From NCBI RefSeq assembly GCF_001625195.1, contig NC_054389.1, forward strand, positions 3,406,520-3,470,519: a DNA stretch of 64,000 nucleotides, read 5' to 3'. The stretch comes from Drechmeria coniospora. Its lineage: Eukaryota > Ascomycota > Sordariomycetes > Hypocreales > Ophiocordycipitaceae. This document shows positions 32,064 through 43,992 of the stretch, one piece after another. The position numbers and the translations under genes were made by a program. The notes under the pieces were generated by a model. It did no database searches and had not been told where the DNA came from. It saw only the letters and a program-made list of their open reading frames with translations. Within the stretch, counting starts at the first letter, position 1, and the number at the start of each line of letters is the position of its first letter.

Positions 32064-34421
32064 CGTCCAAAAAATCAGAGTGTGAGGAGGGTGCCCAAGT
32101 GCATCATGGAGAGGGAGGGATAGCGTCCAGGGCCGGCGTTGAATTTAGGTTGGTTGGGTATTCGTTAGCGGCAGCGCCGAGATGTGGGTGCAACTCGCAC
32201 CAAGCCCAAATTGGGTATGAGGCAATCTTCAATCCATCGCTTCATCGGACGAGGATGGATCAATGGCAAGCAAGCGACAGGGACAGGGGGTTTATCAATT
32301 GTGATCGACCCGACTGGGCCAGGCGGGCGAGGGTGGGGTTAGCCTGGGCACAGTTGTGGCCTGTCCTTCCACCTGCTCGAAATTGCACATGGTGCCGTCG
32401 TCCCTGCCCTTGTCTTTGTACGCAATTATCACAAGTACAAGTACAAGGCAGTAAGTATTTGGCCAAACGATTTCCTACGGAGCAAAATAAAACTGCAGCC
32501 TCCTGCCCGTCGGATCCAATTCCAGCAGCCACCACCACGCCAACGGCCGTCACTTATCTTCTGGCGATCTGTGGCCTCTGCTGTCAACCGACTCAGATTG
32601 CGACGACGAATGTCGCGGTTGTGCACCGCTCGCCCGACGACCGCCGACGGCCTAGGCTTGGGCTTGGGCTTGGGCTTCAGGCTCGCAACGCGGCTTGGGA
32701 AGTTGCCCGCAGCATCCCATTGTGATGCCGACTTCGCCAGGGCGGCCCCATGGCGGCACAGGCCCTAAGGACAAAACTGCCTACTCTCCCCTGCGGTTTT
32801 GATGCAGGCTGCCGGCCTCTTCGGTCGACGAATCAGCTTCACCTTTGGCCGCTTCTCTCCGTCTAGCTGGAAAGCACCACTTCGTGCTGCCGTTGTTTTG
32901 TTGCACGAGGGAATGAAGATGACTTACGGCGCCGTCTTTGAACCCACGGTTGTTCCTCGCACACGCCATTTAATGATTTTGAAACCCCGGTATTTTACTT
33001 TGTGTCCTGCTCGGACATCACGCCTTTTTACTTGGGCGCATTCCACATCGCCATTTGAATGAGTTGCTGGCAACACGAGTTATCACTAGATACACTGAAA
33101 CTAATTCATAATGTCCCAACGATACTCATTGCCTACTGTCCACTTTCTTGCTACCTTGCCTCAATATGGAGCTACACGTGATTCTCAGCACCTACCTGCC
33201 ACTTTTCCGTTATAAACCTGTTCGTATAGAAACATATATTGCTGGGATTTTCGAGCTAGAGTGGAGTGATCAAGCGGTGTAGTAACCGGCAGCCAGCCCG
33301 CAGCTATAAAGAGCACAGCAGCGGGGTGGTGTATGCCGACGGATTTTAATATCGGGCGTTGCTCTTTGGCCATACAAGTTTTGCTATTCATCCTCACAAT
33401 TCTACCCCGGCGCCGCCACAGTCCGCTACATTGTTCTAGTAAGAGGCTAAGATGACCTTTCCATCCTAGCTGCTTAGCCAACACACTAGCTTAGCACTAT
33501 TGTAGCCAGCAATAGTTACTTAAACTCTGCGACAGCCATGGTTTGTTAATCCCAAAAATTGGAACTATCTGCAATAATAGCTAGGGATGACTGTCATCTA
33601 CGGTAATGGCTGCGGAAGCCACTGGGCATGCAAAACGCCCTCCTTCGAATACATGGCCCGGCCATCGCACAGGAGCTTCGGGTCGTAGCAGCAGCCTAGC
33701 TGTACTAGGGGCCGGGGGACTACTAGACGTAACCCTAGCATAAGTACATGGAGATTTCTTACAATCTGAACTTCATGAGCCCGTTGGAAAAGGTAATAAG
33801 AGGCGAAAAGCATTACGAGGTGGGTTAAGGCAGGGTAGGGCAGCAGCTATATTATCGTTGCCAGAAAATCATCATTCCGTATTGCTGCCATACAAGAGCG
33901 AATAGGGATTAGTAATCGGCTCTTCAGATGCAGTTCCTATATTGGTACTGCAGTACTGCAGCGGAATGTGGAGGCGCTGGGGTAGAATTGTAAGGATGAA
34001 TAGCAAAAAGTATATGGCTGAATAGCAATGCTCTTTATCTTTAGGGAGCTACTCCTTGCCTTAAGCAAGAAGACAGACGATATAAGGGGGCCCTACCAAC
34101 TCTTTCCAATGCAGGGTTTCATTGCAAGGAATATCACTATAATTTCCTAGAGATTCCTTGAGATTTCCCTTTATGAACTTTTCGTGCTCTGCGGGTTCCT
34201 ACTAGGGGTATAAGGCTGGGTGAAAGAACCAGAGGGCGGCTACGCGCATCAGGTACCAGCGCATTACTTAAGGTGGCGTTTGCTAAAGCTAGTCAGGCTA
34301 TAAAAGACATGGAGTCTGCGAAGCCTGGAAATGGCCAAGCTTCAGTTTGAAATGTACTCGCTATTGGAATGGGTGCAATTGATTACCAGACTGCTTATGA
34401 GTCTCTATTGGTGTGACGATA

Positions 34422-34602
34422 TCGTATATCGTACTCTCTTCCTAGCCTACCCTACACTCTTCATCACGTAATGCGCGGACCGTCTGGGTATATAGCCCCT
34501 TCCTCTCCGCACTCACTGTTTTCTGTCTCTTTTCTTCCTCCTTAGTTCGAAAATTCTACAGTCTTTGCGCATACTGCCTTCCTGCTAGTCAGCTTCGTGA
34601 CA
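34422..34602 (+). mobile_element. Solo LTR-like element, family B (uninterrupted reference copy)
   Basis: A 181-bp element from TGTGACGATATCG to AGCTTCGTGACA, the only family B copy in the window with no insertion. Flanking 5-mers are ATTGG (34417-34421) and ATAGG (34603-34607), a target duplication with one mismatch. It contains GGGTATATAGCCCC near 34486-34499, a likely LTR promoter element. It interrupts an older, decayed coding-like segment. Confidence 0.85.
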
Positions 34603-34878
34603 ATAGGAAGGTAGAGGCTATAGACAAAAAGGTCTATACTATAGCGAAACGGGTATTTATTAATACTGCGAAAAAGGTACGAAAATGGCGGAGAACTAGA
34701 GTATTGGAACATCTATAGGTCTGCGATAAAAAGGGCGGTCTTTGTACTAAAAAACACTGTTAAATTAGAAGCTATTGCCAAAGTACGTGCTGCGGTGGTG
34801 TGCGCGCTGTGGTGGTGAGCACCACCTTTAGGTGGGGCGTGGCACGATTAATAGCTTGGACTAGCATACAAGCACAAG

Positions 34879-35085
34879 TGTTATGGCCTTGGGCTACGCA
34901 CGAGACGAAGCAATTAGTCAGACAGTACAATGGATTCTTATAGGTGTGGTTAATTGACTAAAGGCTGCTTAGTCAATAAGTAGATGCACGTTCCCTTTTG
35001 CTGTGCACAAAAGGGCAGCGCCTGCTGGCGCAACGGAAAAGTAGCATGACCACAGCTTAAGCTCTACTGGGGCCACCCCGTTACA
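34879..35085 (+). mobile_element. Possible fifth LTR-like element
   Basis: A 207-bp stretch starts TGTTATGGCCTTGGGC and ends CACCCCGTTACA. It resembles the other families in its ends and in its internal inverted repeats (TTGACTAA...TTAGTCAA and CCCTTTTG...CAAAAGGG). No target duplication is found and no second copy is seen in the window, so the call is tentative. Confidence 0.4.
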
Positions 35086-35374
35086 CTGCACATCCATATG
35101 ACTCATGTATAAATATCATACATTCTGTGAAGCTGCTATTTGGAGAGCGACGGTTATGCAATCATACTTGTAGTGAATGCAGTTTCTATGGCGTCCAATT
35201 CGCCGGCATGTCACTCGGCACTCCGTACAAGTACAGTACAGCATTCCTGCCGCCCAACGAACTCCACAGACTCCACTCATTCAGCGGTCTCCACACGGCG
35301 AGGGGAGATAGGTCCTTCCAATGTTCCTTGTTTGCATATGATACAACTGCATCCGCCACCCCCCAGTGTCCACC

Positions 35375-37276
35375 ATGAGGCAGCAGAGGTCGAAAGAACG
35401 AGGTCGCCGACGGCTGCTGGCGAGCGTCGCTGCGACGGTCGTCTCCCTGGCCTGCGGAACCAACGTGAGCGAAACAACCAAGAACCCCCCCCCTAATATC
35501 CCCCTGCCATGCCCTCTACGTTTGCCTGCTTCCCAGCGAGGCCAACCAATGTCCAAGGGGGAAGCATGTTGCTAACGGCTTGACCGGCTTCTCGAATCTA
35601 GTACGTCTACTCGGCCTGGGCTCCCCAGTTCGCCGACAGGCTTAAGCTCACCTCGACGCAGAGCAACCTCGTCGGCCTCTTCGGCAATCTGGGCATGTAC
35701 TCACTCGGCGTCCCCGTTGGTGTATTAGTTGACCACGCCGGCCCTCGACCCTTTGTCCTCCTCGGCGCCGCCCTCCTCGTTGCCGGCTACTTTCCTCTCC
35801 ACCAGGCCTACGATGACGCCCAGGGCCCCGTTCCCCTCCTCTGCTTTTTTTCCTACCTCACCGGACTCGGTAGTTGCATGGCCTTCGCCGCGGCTGTCAA
35901 GACATCGGCGATGAACTGGCCCCGTCATCGAGGCACCGCCACCGCGTTTCCCCTCGCCGCCTTTGGCCTCAGCGCCTTCTTTTTCTCCTCCCTTGGCGCT
36001 ATTTTCTTCCCCGGCGATCCTAGTGCCTTTCTCCAGCTGCTCTCCTGGGGCACCTTTGGCCTGACCTTGGCTGGCTTTTTGTTCCTCGACGCCCATCCCT
36101 ATGCTGCGGCCTACCGTGCCATCCCGGACATCCCGCCCCATGGTCCCAACGTGCATGGCAATCCTAGCCACCTGGATGCAGAACCGAGTACGTTGTCGCC
36201 CACTGCCGCCGCCATGTCCCAGCCCTGTCTTGGCGCTCAGCCTGCCGCTCTGGCATGCCTAGAAGAAGCCGACGAGCTCCCAGACGATATGGATGACGCG
36301 TCTTCGTTGACATCACACTCATCTCTGGCGCTCGAGAATGCTGTTATGAGTAGTGTTGATATGGATCGGTCTCACCGAATAGATATCCGCGGCCTCGCTC
36401 TCTTGAGGCTCCAGTCGTTCTGGCTCTTGTTCTGCATCATGGCCATCCTCGCCGGTATTGGCCTCATGACTATCAAGTACGCAGAGACCGCCCGCCATTT
36501 CTGTTACCCCAAGGAAAAACACTGATGATCTACTGTACGCCCAGCAACATTGGCAATGACGTCAACGCTCTGTGGAAACGCTTTGATGATTCGGTTGGTC
36601 AAGACTTCCTCGTGCATCGACAGCAAATCCATGTTTCGATCTTGTCTGTCTGCAGTTTCATCGGCAGGCTCCTTAGCGGTAAGCTTCTGTCATTCTTTAT
36701 TTCACCCGCCCGCCCCGCCCGCAGCGAGCGCATGCCTGATCCTGCATAGCACCATCCTAGTCACTAACCTGTTGAACCTCAGGAGTGGGTTCCGACTTTT
36801 TGGTGAAGTTTCTTCATGCCAGCCGGCTCTGGTGTCTGTTCATTGCCTGCCTTGTCTTTCTGGTCGCTCAGCTATGCGCATTGATCATCCAAAACCCCAA
36901 CCTTCTCGAGTTTGTCTCCGGCCTGTCTGGCCTGGGCTATGGTTTTCTCTTTGGTGTTTTCCCGTCCATTGTTACCGAAGCATTCGGAATTCGTGGCTTG
37001 AGCCAGAATTGGGGCTTCATTACCCTTGCCCCCGTCATTTCCTCCAATGTGTTCAACCTTTTCTACGGCACCATTTACGACAAGCACAGCACCATAGAAC
37101 CTGGTGGCAAGCGATCTTGCCACGACGGTATCGATTGCTACCGTGCGGCATACTACATCACGTTCGGCGCAAGCGCTGTTGGATTGATTATTACTCTTTG
37201 GACTATTCGTCATGAGCAAGAAATACTCTCCGCGGAAAATGACGGCGGGGAACGTCGGCGTTCAGCAATTGCTTAG
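35375..37276 (+). CDS. Major facilitator transporter, Mch1/nodulin-like
   Basis: Predicted membrane transporter related to yeast Mch1, a monocarboxylate-transporter-like protein that does not import monocarboxylates; substrate unknown. Exons 35375-35464, 35602-36476, 36545-36678 and 36783-37276 give 530 residues. About twelve membrane segments are split by a cytosolic loop of roughly 90 residues (about 195-285, acidic, Ser-rich). Family blocks include the N-terminal VSLACGTNYVYSAWAPQFAD restored across intron 1, GLFGNLGMYSLGVPVGVLVD, GLMTINNIGNDVNALW restored across intron 2, and SVCSFIGRLLSGVGSDFLVK restored across intron 3. In the second half, GLGYGFLFGVFPSIVTEAFG and NWGFITLAPVISSNVFNLFY are conserved. 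The stop follows a short hydrophilic tail. Start chosen as the ATG preceding a basic RGRRRLL segment. Confidence 0.87.
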
Positions 37277-38188
37277 TCTGATTTGTCATGTAAGCAGGCT
37301 GGCTGATGGCGCAGGTATCGTGGAATATGCACTGTCTGTTCACCTGGGAAGAGACCATGAAAACCGCACAAGCCTGCTTGGAAGTAGAATGCCGAGAACC
37401 GCTTCCTACATTTGACGTATAAAACCCCTTTTTATTGTGTTGAATTGTCCCCGCCCATTGTGGAAGGTGTACTGTTTGGCGCCCAGTCAGTATGCAGATG
37501 GAGATCACCCACACAAGCGGAAGCGATTATATCGCCCATGATATCTTATAGAAATCTAGATGTCATATCAAGATTTTGTATTTCTCTTGACCCTCTCTCA
37601 TACTTTTGTTCTCTTTCCAATCACAACCGGGTGTAGTCACAGAAGGGTAGCTGGACCATCTTTAACTCGAAAGGCGACGCCTCAGCACGAAGGCGTGCCT
37701 GCCACGCACTCCCGCCATATGGGACACCCCCTTAGCATCGGAACATTTGACCGTTGACAGCACCTCTATTGTACACCGGCAGCACAGTTGCCGCAATCAA
37801 GACCACAATAACGCCAGTAACGATGCATGGAATACTTGACGAGAAGAAGAGGTTATGTTGCCTCTGGTGAAAGGTCGCGAACCACATCCTTACTAATAAT
37901 GGCTGGCATATCCACGGAGGCGTGCTCAGACTCGAGGACATGAGTAACTCTAACACAACTTATGTGTTTGTGGAGTGTTGCGTGTGTTGACGGTGAACGA
38001 GCGCCACACCTGCCATGCCTAGTTCATTGGATTTGACTTACATCCAGCAGATTCATTCTAGATTATCCAAGCGCAGGAAACCAATGAGAGATTAGGTTGC
38101 ATGGCCAATGAGTCGTCACGTTGCCAACGCAAAATGCGCCCATGCAAGCAGGGGAACGCTGCATGACAAATTCTGGCGTGGTCAGCCG
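37277..38188. other. Intergenic region, convergent 3' flanks
   Basis: 3' flanks of the MFS gene (plus strand) and bst1 (minus strand). Nothing else is recognised. Confidence 0.55.
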
Positions 38189-41100
38189 TCATGGCACCTT
38201 GTCTCCCTTCCTCGCCTCATTTGCATTTCCTTCAAACATGGCGCCAATTGTTGTCAGTGACCAGGAATCTGATGTTGAGTGCAAGATGACAAGCCAGGCG
38301 GCTACTGCGTTGACAAGATAATGAAGGACATAGGCGTGCGATACACCATAAACAGCGGCGCAGAGAGCGGTCCCAAACAAGAGGGCACTTGTGATGTGGC
38401 GAAGTCCACTCGCAATGTGCGGCACCATCCTGCCCGCGGTGAGGTTCTCGACAAGGAGAATGAAGGGCATGATCGACAGCACGTTGTGGTGGGAGGAAAA
38501 GGGAGTAAGCCAATGAACGGCAAGATTGCGCACCCAAACGGCCAGGATAGGCAGGTTGACGGGTAGCACCCACATCATGAGAAGGAGAATCGAATGTGCG
38601 TAATGATGGTAGTTGGCATTCGAGGTCGAGGTCGTGCCTCTAGCAAGCTGAAATGCACGGGCGGATGTGAAAAGCTGGACAAGACAAGCCACCAGGTACG
38701 CGAACTGGTACGGGATAAATGTTGAGACAAGGAACAAGAGGACAGCCGTCGAGATCATACGCCTGAGCGGTGTGGATGTGGATGAAAGGCGGACTGCTGA
38801 GTCATCTCGCTGCTGCTGCTGCGGCGGCTGCTGCTGCTGCTGCTGATGTTGATGGTTGACACGCTCCCGATTCATGAAACCGTATAGAACGCCGATAACC
38901 CATGTCGTGCCTAACACGATATAATGCAGGACGGTACACACGCCCACGCAGACGATGCCTGTGAGGGGAATCAGGAACCAGAACAGAGGATCCGTGGTAC
39001 CGATAAGCAGTTCGTTTCTGTCGAAACTTGGCGATCCGGCCGGGCTCACATTCCCGCTGGGCCAAGCAAGTCCACGCTCAAGGGCGGCGAAGACTCTGTC
39101 GAGCCATGTCGACATCAGGGTGAGCGAAAGCAGTAGCATGGGAATTGACCGCCGTAGGGAGAGATCCAGGCCCGCCGAGAAGGATATGAAGATTCCGGTG
39201 GCATCATAGACGCGAAATTGCTTTCGAAGGACCATTGACACAATGAGCAAGGGGAAAGCGGCGAAGACGGTGCGATATCGCATGTACAAGTTTCCCATAC
39301 TTGCCCACATGTCGAATCGGAGGCTGACATGCAGAGTCGTATGACGCGACGGGTCGGACCATAATTGGAGACCTAGTCCTGTTGAGTCGGCTGAGGGAGC
39401 AAGAGGCGGAGGAACATAGGGGGCCCTTCCGTGAAAGCTAAGTGTTGCGTGTTGAGCATTGACGAAATACTTGCTTTCGTACGGCTTCTCGAGGTATTGG
39501 CGCACGAGGGGCGAAAAAAGAATTGGAAGCTCATCACCCGTGCAGGGCGGCTGCGTAATGTTCAAACCAAAGGCCATCAGTGCAGAGGCGGCAGCAGGAA
39601 TGCGAATGTCGACAACCATGGGCCGACTGGCTGAGAGACTGAAAGACAATCCGCCGGTGAGTAGCTGAACGAGGCCGACATCGTATTCTCTTCTGAAGGA
39701 GTCTTCGTCGCTGAATTCGGCCACGACAAATGCATGCTCCGGGCTGGCAGCTTTGTCAACGATGGCGATGAACTGATGATCGGCGAGGTGTTCGGCGCCA
39801 TACTGAAAATAGGTAAACGGCCGGATTTCTTGTTCGCCGTCCCGATAGAAAGGGTATTGGGTCGACGAGGTCGATGCAGGGAGCATCGTGGCGTCGGAAG
39901 CAGCGTTCTTGCAAGCCAGCCTCGTGGGCGCGCCGTTTTCATTACCGTTTTCGTTTCTGTTTCCATCTCTGTCTTCTCCGTTTGACAGGTCGACGTGCGT
40001 CAAAAACTGGGCATCGGTCGGTCCATGCTGATGGGGAACGACGCTGCAAAGCAAGACTTGGAGGAAGCCATCTTTCCCGGCCCCGTCGAGGGTTGCATCA
40101 GTCAAAAGGGTGAATCGCTTCAGTCCAGGGGAACCAGGAGGGGGGATGGGAATCAAGTGTGCTCTCGTCCGAGGTTGGGGTTGCGACTGTGCCTGCGACC
40201 CCAGCTCTCGAAGTGTCAGGCGGGAGCCAGGTGGGACGATGCGGCTGGAGCCATCGCCGAGAGTCAGGAGCGTCGTTGCCTTCCGCGAATGAGGCGTCTT
40301 CTCATTGACCGCTTCCAAACCGGGGAGGAAGCGTCGTCTGAGGAGGTGAATCCGATCCGCCCTCGGCTTCGTCTGGGAAGCACGATGGACGTCCACAATT
40401 TCGTACAGGGCCCGGGCAACAACCTTGCGGAATTGATCGCACCAAAGGATGGCCTGATGATCCATGCTCGTCCAGACGGTGGGTATCCCCGTCGTGAAGA
40501 CGGTGAAGCCGTGCGTCTCCGGCACAAGCGATTCTAGGCTGGCGTAATCCGACGGTACTACAGTGTCGAGGCTGCCACCTGCAATGGAAACGAGGGTGAC
40601 ATGCCACAGGGGGTTGTCGTTGGCCCACTTCTGCGCGTAGGCGTTGCGCCAGAAGGTGTTGATCTCCTCGTAGATTTGGACAATCTGCCGGTCAAAGGTG
40701 ACCGGTGGGCGCGCGTGGGGTGCCGACATGGTGATAATGGTGTTGATGGACTTCGGCTGGTAGTTCGGCTGGACCAGCATGGCGCGTGCAACGATGCCGC
40801 CCATGGAATGGCCGAGGATGATGACGGACGTGGGATCGGGTAGTTGCGAATCTCGGCCAGACCGCTGGGGGTCTGAGTACAGGGACAGGATGTAGCGAAC
40901 GGCCTCATTGAGGTACTCGGCTTGGTCCAGCAACGTCTGGCCATGAAAGGCAGTAATATCCTCATTGAAGTCGACGGTGAAAAAGTCGAGATTCCGAACA
41001 CCGGACGGAACCGAGACGCCATCCATCTGGAGAGAGTCACGAAAGTAGTTGGCTGCTTCAGCTGCCATCGGCCTCACCTGCTTGTAGCTTCCGGCATTGC

Positions 41101-41783
41101 CTGGAATGAAAAGGACGGGGATGCCAAGTAGCTGAGGTACAACGTGGATAGTAAGCTTCAAGTTTAGTGAACGGGAAAGGCAGGATTATGATTTATCATA
41201 CCTTGTTCCCGTCGTCCATACCTTGCTCGCGATACAGGTAGAGCGAGTATTTGGTGGCGAAGCGCGTGTGCTCGGTGTCGAACTCCGAGTAATGGATGTA
41301 GGAGGGCCTCATGTAAGACATGCGACATCCTTTCGGCTCGGCGTGGTGGTTGACGAGGGAGTCGAGGATAGCGATTAAGAGGGCGACACCGAGGCCGGCC
41401 GTAACGAGTGCGACGAGGGAGAGGGACCAAGAGCTCGATCGTTTAGGCGTCGGAGGCAAAGGCGAAGTCGCGGCCATGCTGCCCATGGTCACCACACCAA
41501 GCGAAGTTGGCGTGAGAGAGGCGGAGGGTCCATTCGATCGGCTCGGCGACGGACCACATTTCCCATTTTGACTGCCGACATGCGTCCATTCGGGGGCGCT
41601 GCTCTGTCGGCGGCTTCTTCTGGCAGACGGTGGTCGCGATTTGAGACCAGACTTGCCATCCCTTGTACCGTTGCCTTCGTCATTGCAGTTGTTGCCGCCG
41701 TCGACATCAAGGCCAGCAAACTCGAGGGTCGTGAGTTCCTCGCCGTCGTCAGTCGAGCCGAGTTGGCGGCTGCTCATGAGCAT
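38189..41783 (-). CDS. bst1: GPI inositol-deacylase Bst1 (PGAP1)
   Basis: ER serine hydrolase that removes the acyl chain from inositol of newly made GPI-anchored proteins, needed for their ER exit. Two exons (41783-41202 and 41155-38189) joined by a 46-nt intron (GTATGA, branch CACTAAAC) give 1182 residues. A Ser/Arg-rich cytosolic N-terminus precedes a membrane anchor (about 125-145), followed by GCRMSYMRPSYIHYSEFDTE. The lipase domain has VLFIPGNAGSYKQVRPMAAE and the nucleophile elbow GHSMGG (about 308-313). The C-terminal third holds about eight membrane segments. A cytosolic loop between them is Gln-rich (HQHQQQQQQPPQQQQ, encoded by the CTG run near 38810-38850). The 5' flank is an unusually purine-rich tract on the plus strand. 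The gene is intact. Confidence 0.94.
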
Positions 41784-43148
41784 GACTCTGCCCGGCCCAG
41801 GAGGAGCGATTGCTCGTCAGGGGGGATGGGAAACGATGCTTGGGCGCGTCGTCGCTGCGTTTCGCGTCCCCTGTAGAGCGACGCGGGGAGAGCTAAGGAA
41901 AACCCTGAGAATGAAGATGAGGGGGGAGGCGAGTTTGAGGGCGAGAATGAATGAGGAAATGAAAGTGAGAATGAAGGTAAGGGCGAGGTTGCTGTTGCTG
42001 TTGAAGCTGAGCGACAGCGAAAGGGGAAGAACGACTCGTTCCGCGTCCCACTGGCTACCATTGGTATGATGGCATGGACAAAGACCGCTGGGCAAGCCCC
42101 AGCTGTAGAAATATTGTGAGGAAGCGGAGCTGTGCCTTTATTGTCGGGGAGGCGATGAATGCTATTGTGCTGCTGTCGTCGATGTCGAAGATACCTTTTC
42201 TCGAGTCGCGACGGGAGTTCCTGTCGGTGGTGCTTGTTTGGCGTGGGCACAGGTGGATGTTGTTGAGCATACCCGAAAGCGGATTGGACCGGATCAATTG
42301 GACTGCCAGTCGGCGTTTAAGGGGTATGTGGGTACAATTAATGCGTATCACAGAATCTAAGTAGTTAGTGTTGGTCTGGGGGTTTAAGGGGTTGGCCAGT
42401 TTGGCCACTAATTCCTAATGTTCCAATTCCGAATTCTTCAGAAAACCACAAACTTCCAACTTGAGGAAAATAGTACTCCATAATCCGTACGCATGCCACA
42501 AATATTGCATCGGAGGTATTGTTAGTCAGAAGACAACTATTACTGTATAGTAATTTTGTCGAGCAAATAATATTAAAATAAATATTAATATTTATTAATT
42601 ATTAAAATAATACACCTGCATAATAGCAAAAAGATTTCCAGAATTAAATATTACAAATATAATACCATATATCTTTTTCAGTTTTTAAAATAAACCTATT
42701 AAGAATTATGTTGCATATGTTACAGGCTGAGGCCTAAGATGTTACCTGAACTGTAATTACTAGGCAAGGGTCAATCAGCATAGGAGATGAATTCGAGACC
42801 ACGTGATATGACACGTGGTCTCCCAGGTGAGGCTCCAGTGGGAGAGCTCGCTTCATGTCAATACCATCGTCGCTTCTGTTCTTGGAGCTATCCATCTGTG
42901 ATCAGACTGCCGGCTATCAGACCTCGCCACTCTACCTCTAGTGCATTCGTTGTTTCTGAGATTATTGGCATAGCCAATTGACTAAGCAGGCAGCTAAACC
43001 AACTCGTATCCCTCCTGCCAATTGGTGCAACTACACATGCAGATTGATGAGTCCAAGCATGTAAAAAAGATAATGATGTATTTCAGAGTGCAGCTATGTC
43101 CCGTGTTATCCCCAGAGAGAGCTTTACCGACCCCTTCTGTATTAGTAC
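41784..43148. other. Intergenic region with purine tract and AT-rich relic
   Basis: 41,890-42,040 is a GA-rich tract on the plus strand in the bst1 5' flank. 42,530-42,720 is AT-rich. From 42718 (TGTTACAGGCTGAGGC) to about 42990 the sequence resembles an LTR remnant, with the inverted repeat GAGACCACGTG/CACGTGGTCTC at 42794-42821. No gene is supported. Confidence 0.5.
42718..42990. mobile_element. Possible LTR-like remnant
   Basis: Begins TGTTACAGGCTGAGGCC at the edge of an AT-rich pocket. It carries a CACGTG-containing inverted repeat laid out like that of the family D element (3726-3926), and a GACTAAGCAGGC block near its right side. The right end and a target duplication were not found, so orientation and limits are uncertain. 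Confidence 0.35.
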
Positions 43149-43992
43149 TTATGCAGCCTCCCGCCCGAAGTATTCCCACTGGCCATTGGTAGGCTTCTCA
43201 TCAAGGTCTTCCCATCTGAGGGCAAAGTTAATGACAGGAATTCTACTGGCCGAGAGTGGCTCGTCAGTTGTGACTTACACTTTTTCTTTCTCCATGGCCT
43301 GAACTAATTTCAGTTCGCCTTCTGCCACTTGAATGACCTCTTCAATGAGACCAGCGCCGATCTGCTGCTCCAAATCGCGTATCCTAGTTCGGAAGTGTCA
43401 GATTTAAACATACGTTACCATCCTTAGAGTGCTTGGGCCAAATTCCTTACTGTTCAGCCGTCATATCTGGCTCATCCTCCCAAATGACCTTTTCATGGTC
43501 CTCCAGAGGTTTGCGCATGCCCCAGATGACCTGGTCCTTCCTCTCCGCGGGAGTCCGAATTCCCTCAAGCTCGCCGCCATGATCCTCCTCGCCATCCCAC
43601 TCCTCAAATCTGACTCCGCCCTCTTCGTGCTTGGAACCAACCACAAACACTCGGTCACCGAGCTTGACCATATTTGCTTCGCTGCCATCAACACGACCGC
43701 TGGCAACACGAAATTGTTCCGAGTTCTTGCTGAGCAACTCGCGTGCCTTGGAAGCCCACTCGTCATGTCCCGGGGGTACGGTTTTCTCGACGAGATTCAT
43801 GCGATGCTTCGTGACGGCTTCGACGGACTGGCGGTAGAGTGAGCATTCGGGAATAGATCGTAGCTTGTCAAGAGTTGTGCTGTAGGTGTAGAGGAGGGTG
43901 GATCGGGGTGTGCTGTGCGTCCAGAGCCCAGTCAATCCAGACGGAGTGCCCGGCTCGAGGTAGCGAGCAAGGGCACGGGATGTTGACCGCAT
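43149..43992 (-). CDS. NADH:ubiquinone oxidoreductase (complex I) NDUFA5/29.9-kDa subunit
   Basis: Accessory subunit of mitochondrial complex I on the matrix arm, homologous to Neurospora 29.9 kDa and human NDUFA5. Exons 43992-43451, 43383-43279 and 43215-43149 give 237 residues. The start is placed at MRSTSRALARYLEPG, a short basic mitochondrial targeting leader; an in-frame ATG further upstream (44055) adds sequence unlike the family. Diagnostic blocks are YLEPGTPSGLTGLWTHSTPR, LYRQSVEAVTKHRMNLVE and EQFRVASGRVDGSEANMVKL. After intron 1 comes IRDLEQQIGAGLIEEVIQVA, and after intron 2 VWEDLDEKPTNGQWEYFGRE, restored exactly by splicing. Introns start GTAAGG and GTAAGT. As in other filamentous fungi the protein is longer than animal NDUFA5. 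Confidence 0.93.

Larger units (their letters stand above)
32064..35374. other. Gene-poor region with transposon relics
   Basis: No intact gene is supported. 32512-32584 resembles the 5' leader of the reductase gene (47745-47815). A (TTGGGC)n stretch lies near 32655-32676. From about 33,100 the DNA looks like decayed repeat sequence. 34200-34420 and 34608-34730 contain broken coding-like segments (for example AFAKASQAIKDMESAKPGNG) on either side of a family B LTR-like element. A further LTR-like stretch occurs at 34879-35085. Confidence 0.5.

Noticed and set aside
35725..36171. Minus-strand open frame rich in Gly, Glu and Lys
   Set aside because: Antisense of the transporter's GC-rich coding sequence, low complexity and no start context.
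41774..42250. Minus-strand open frame upstream of bst1
   Set aside because: Ser/Pro/Phe low-complexity translation of the CT-rich leader in a different frame from bst1.
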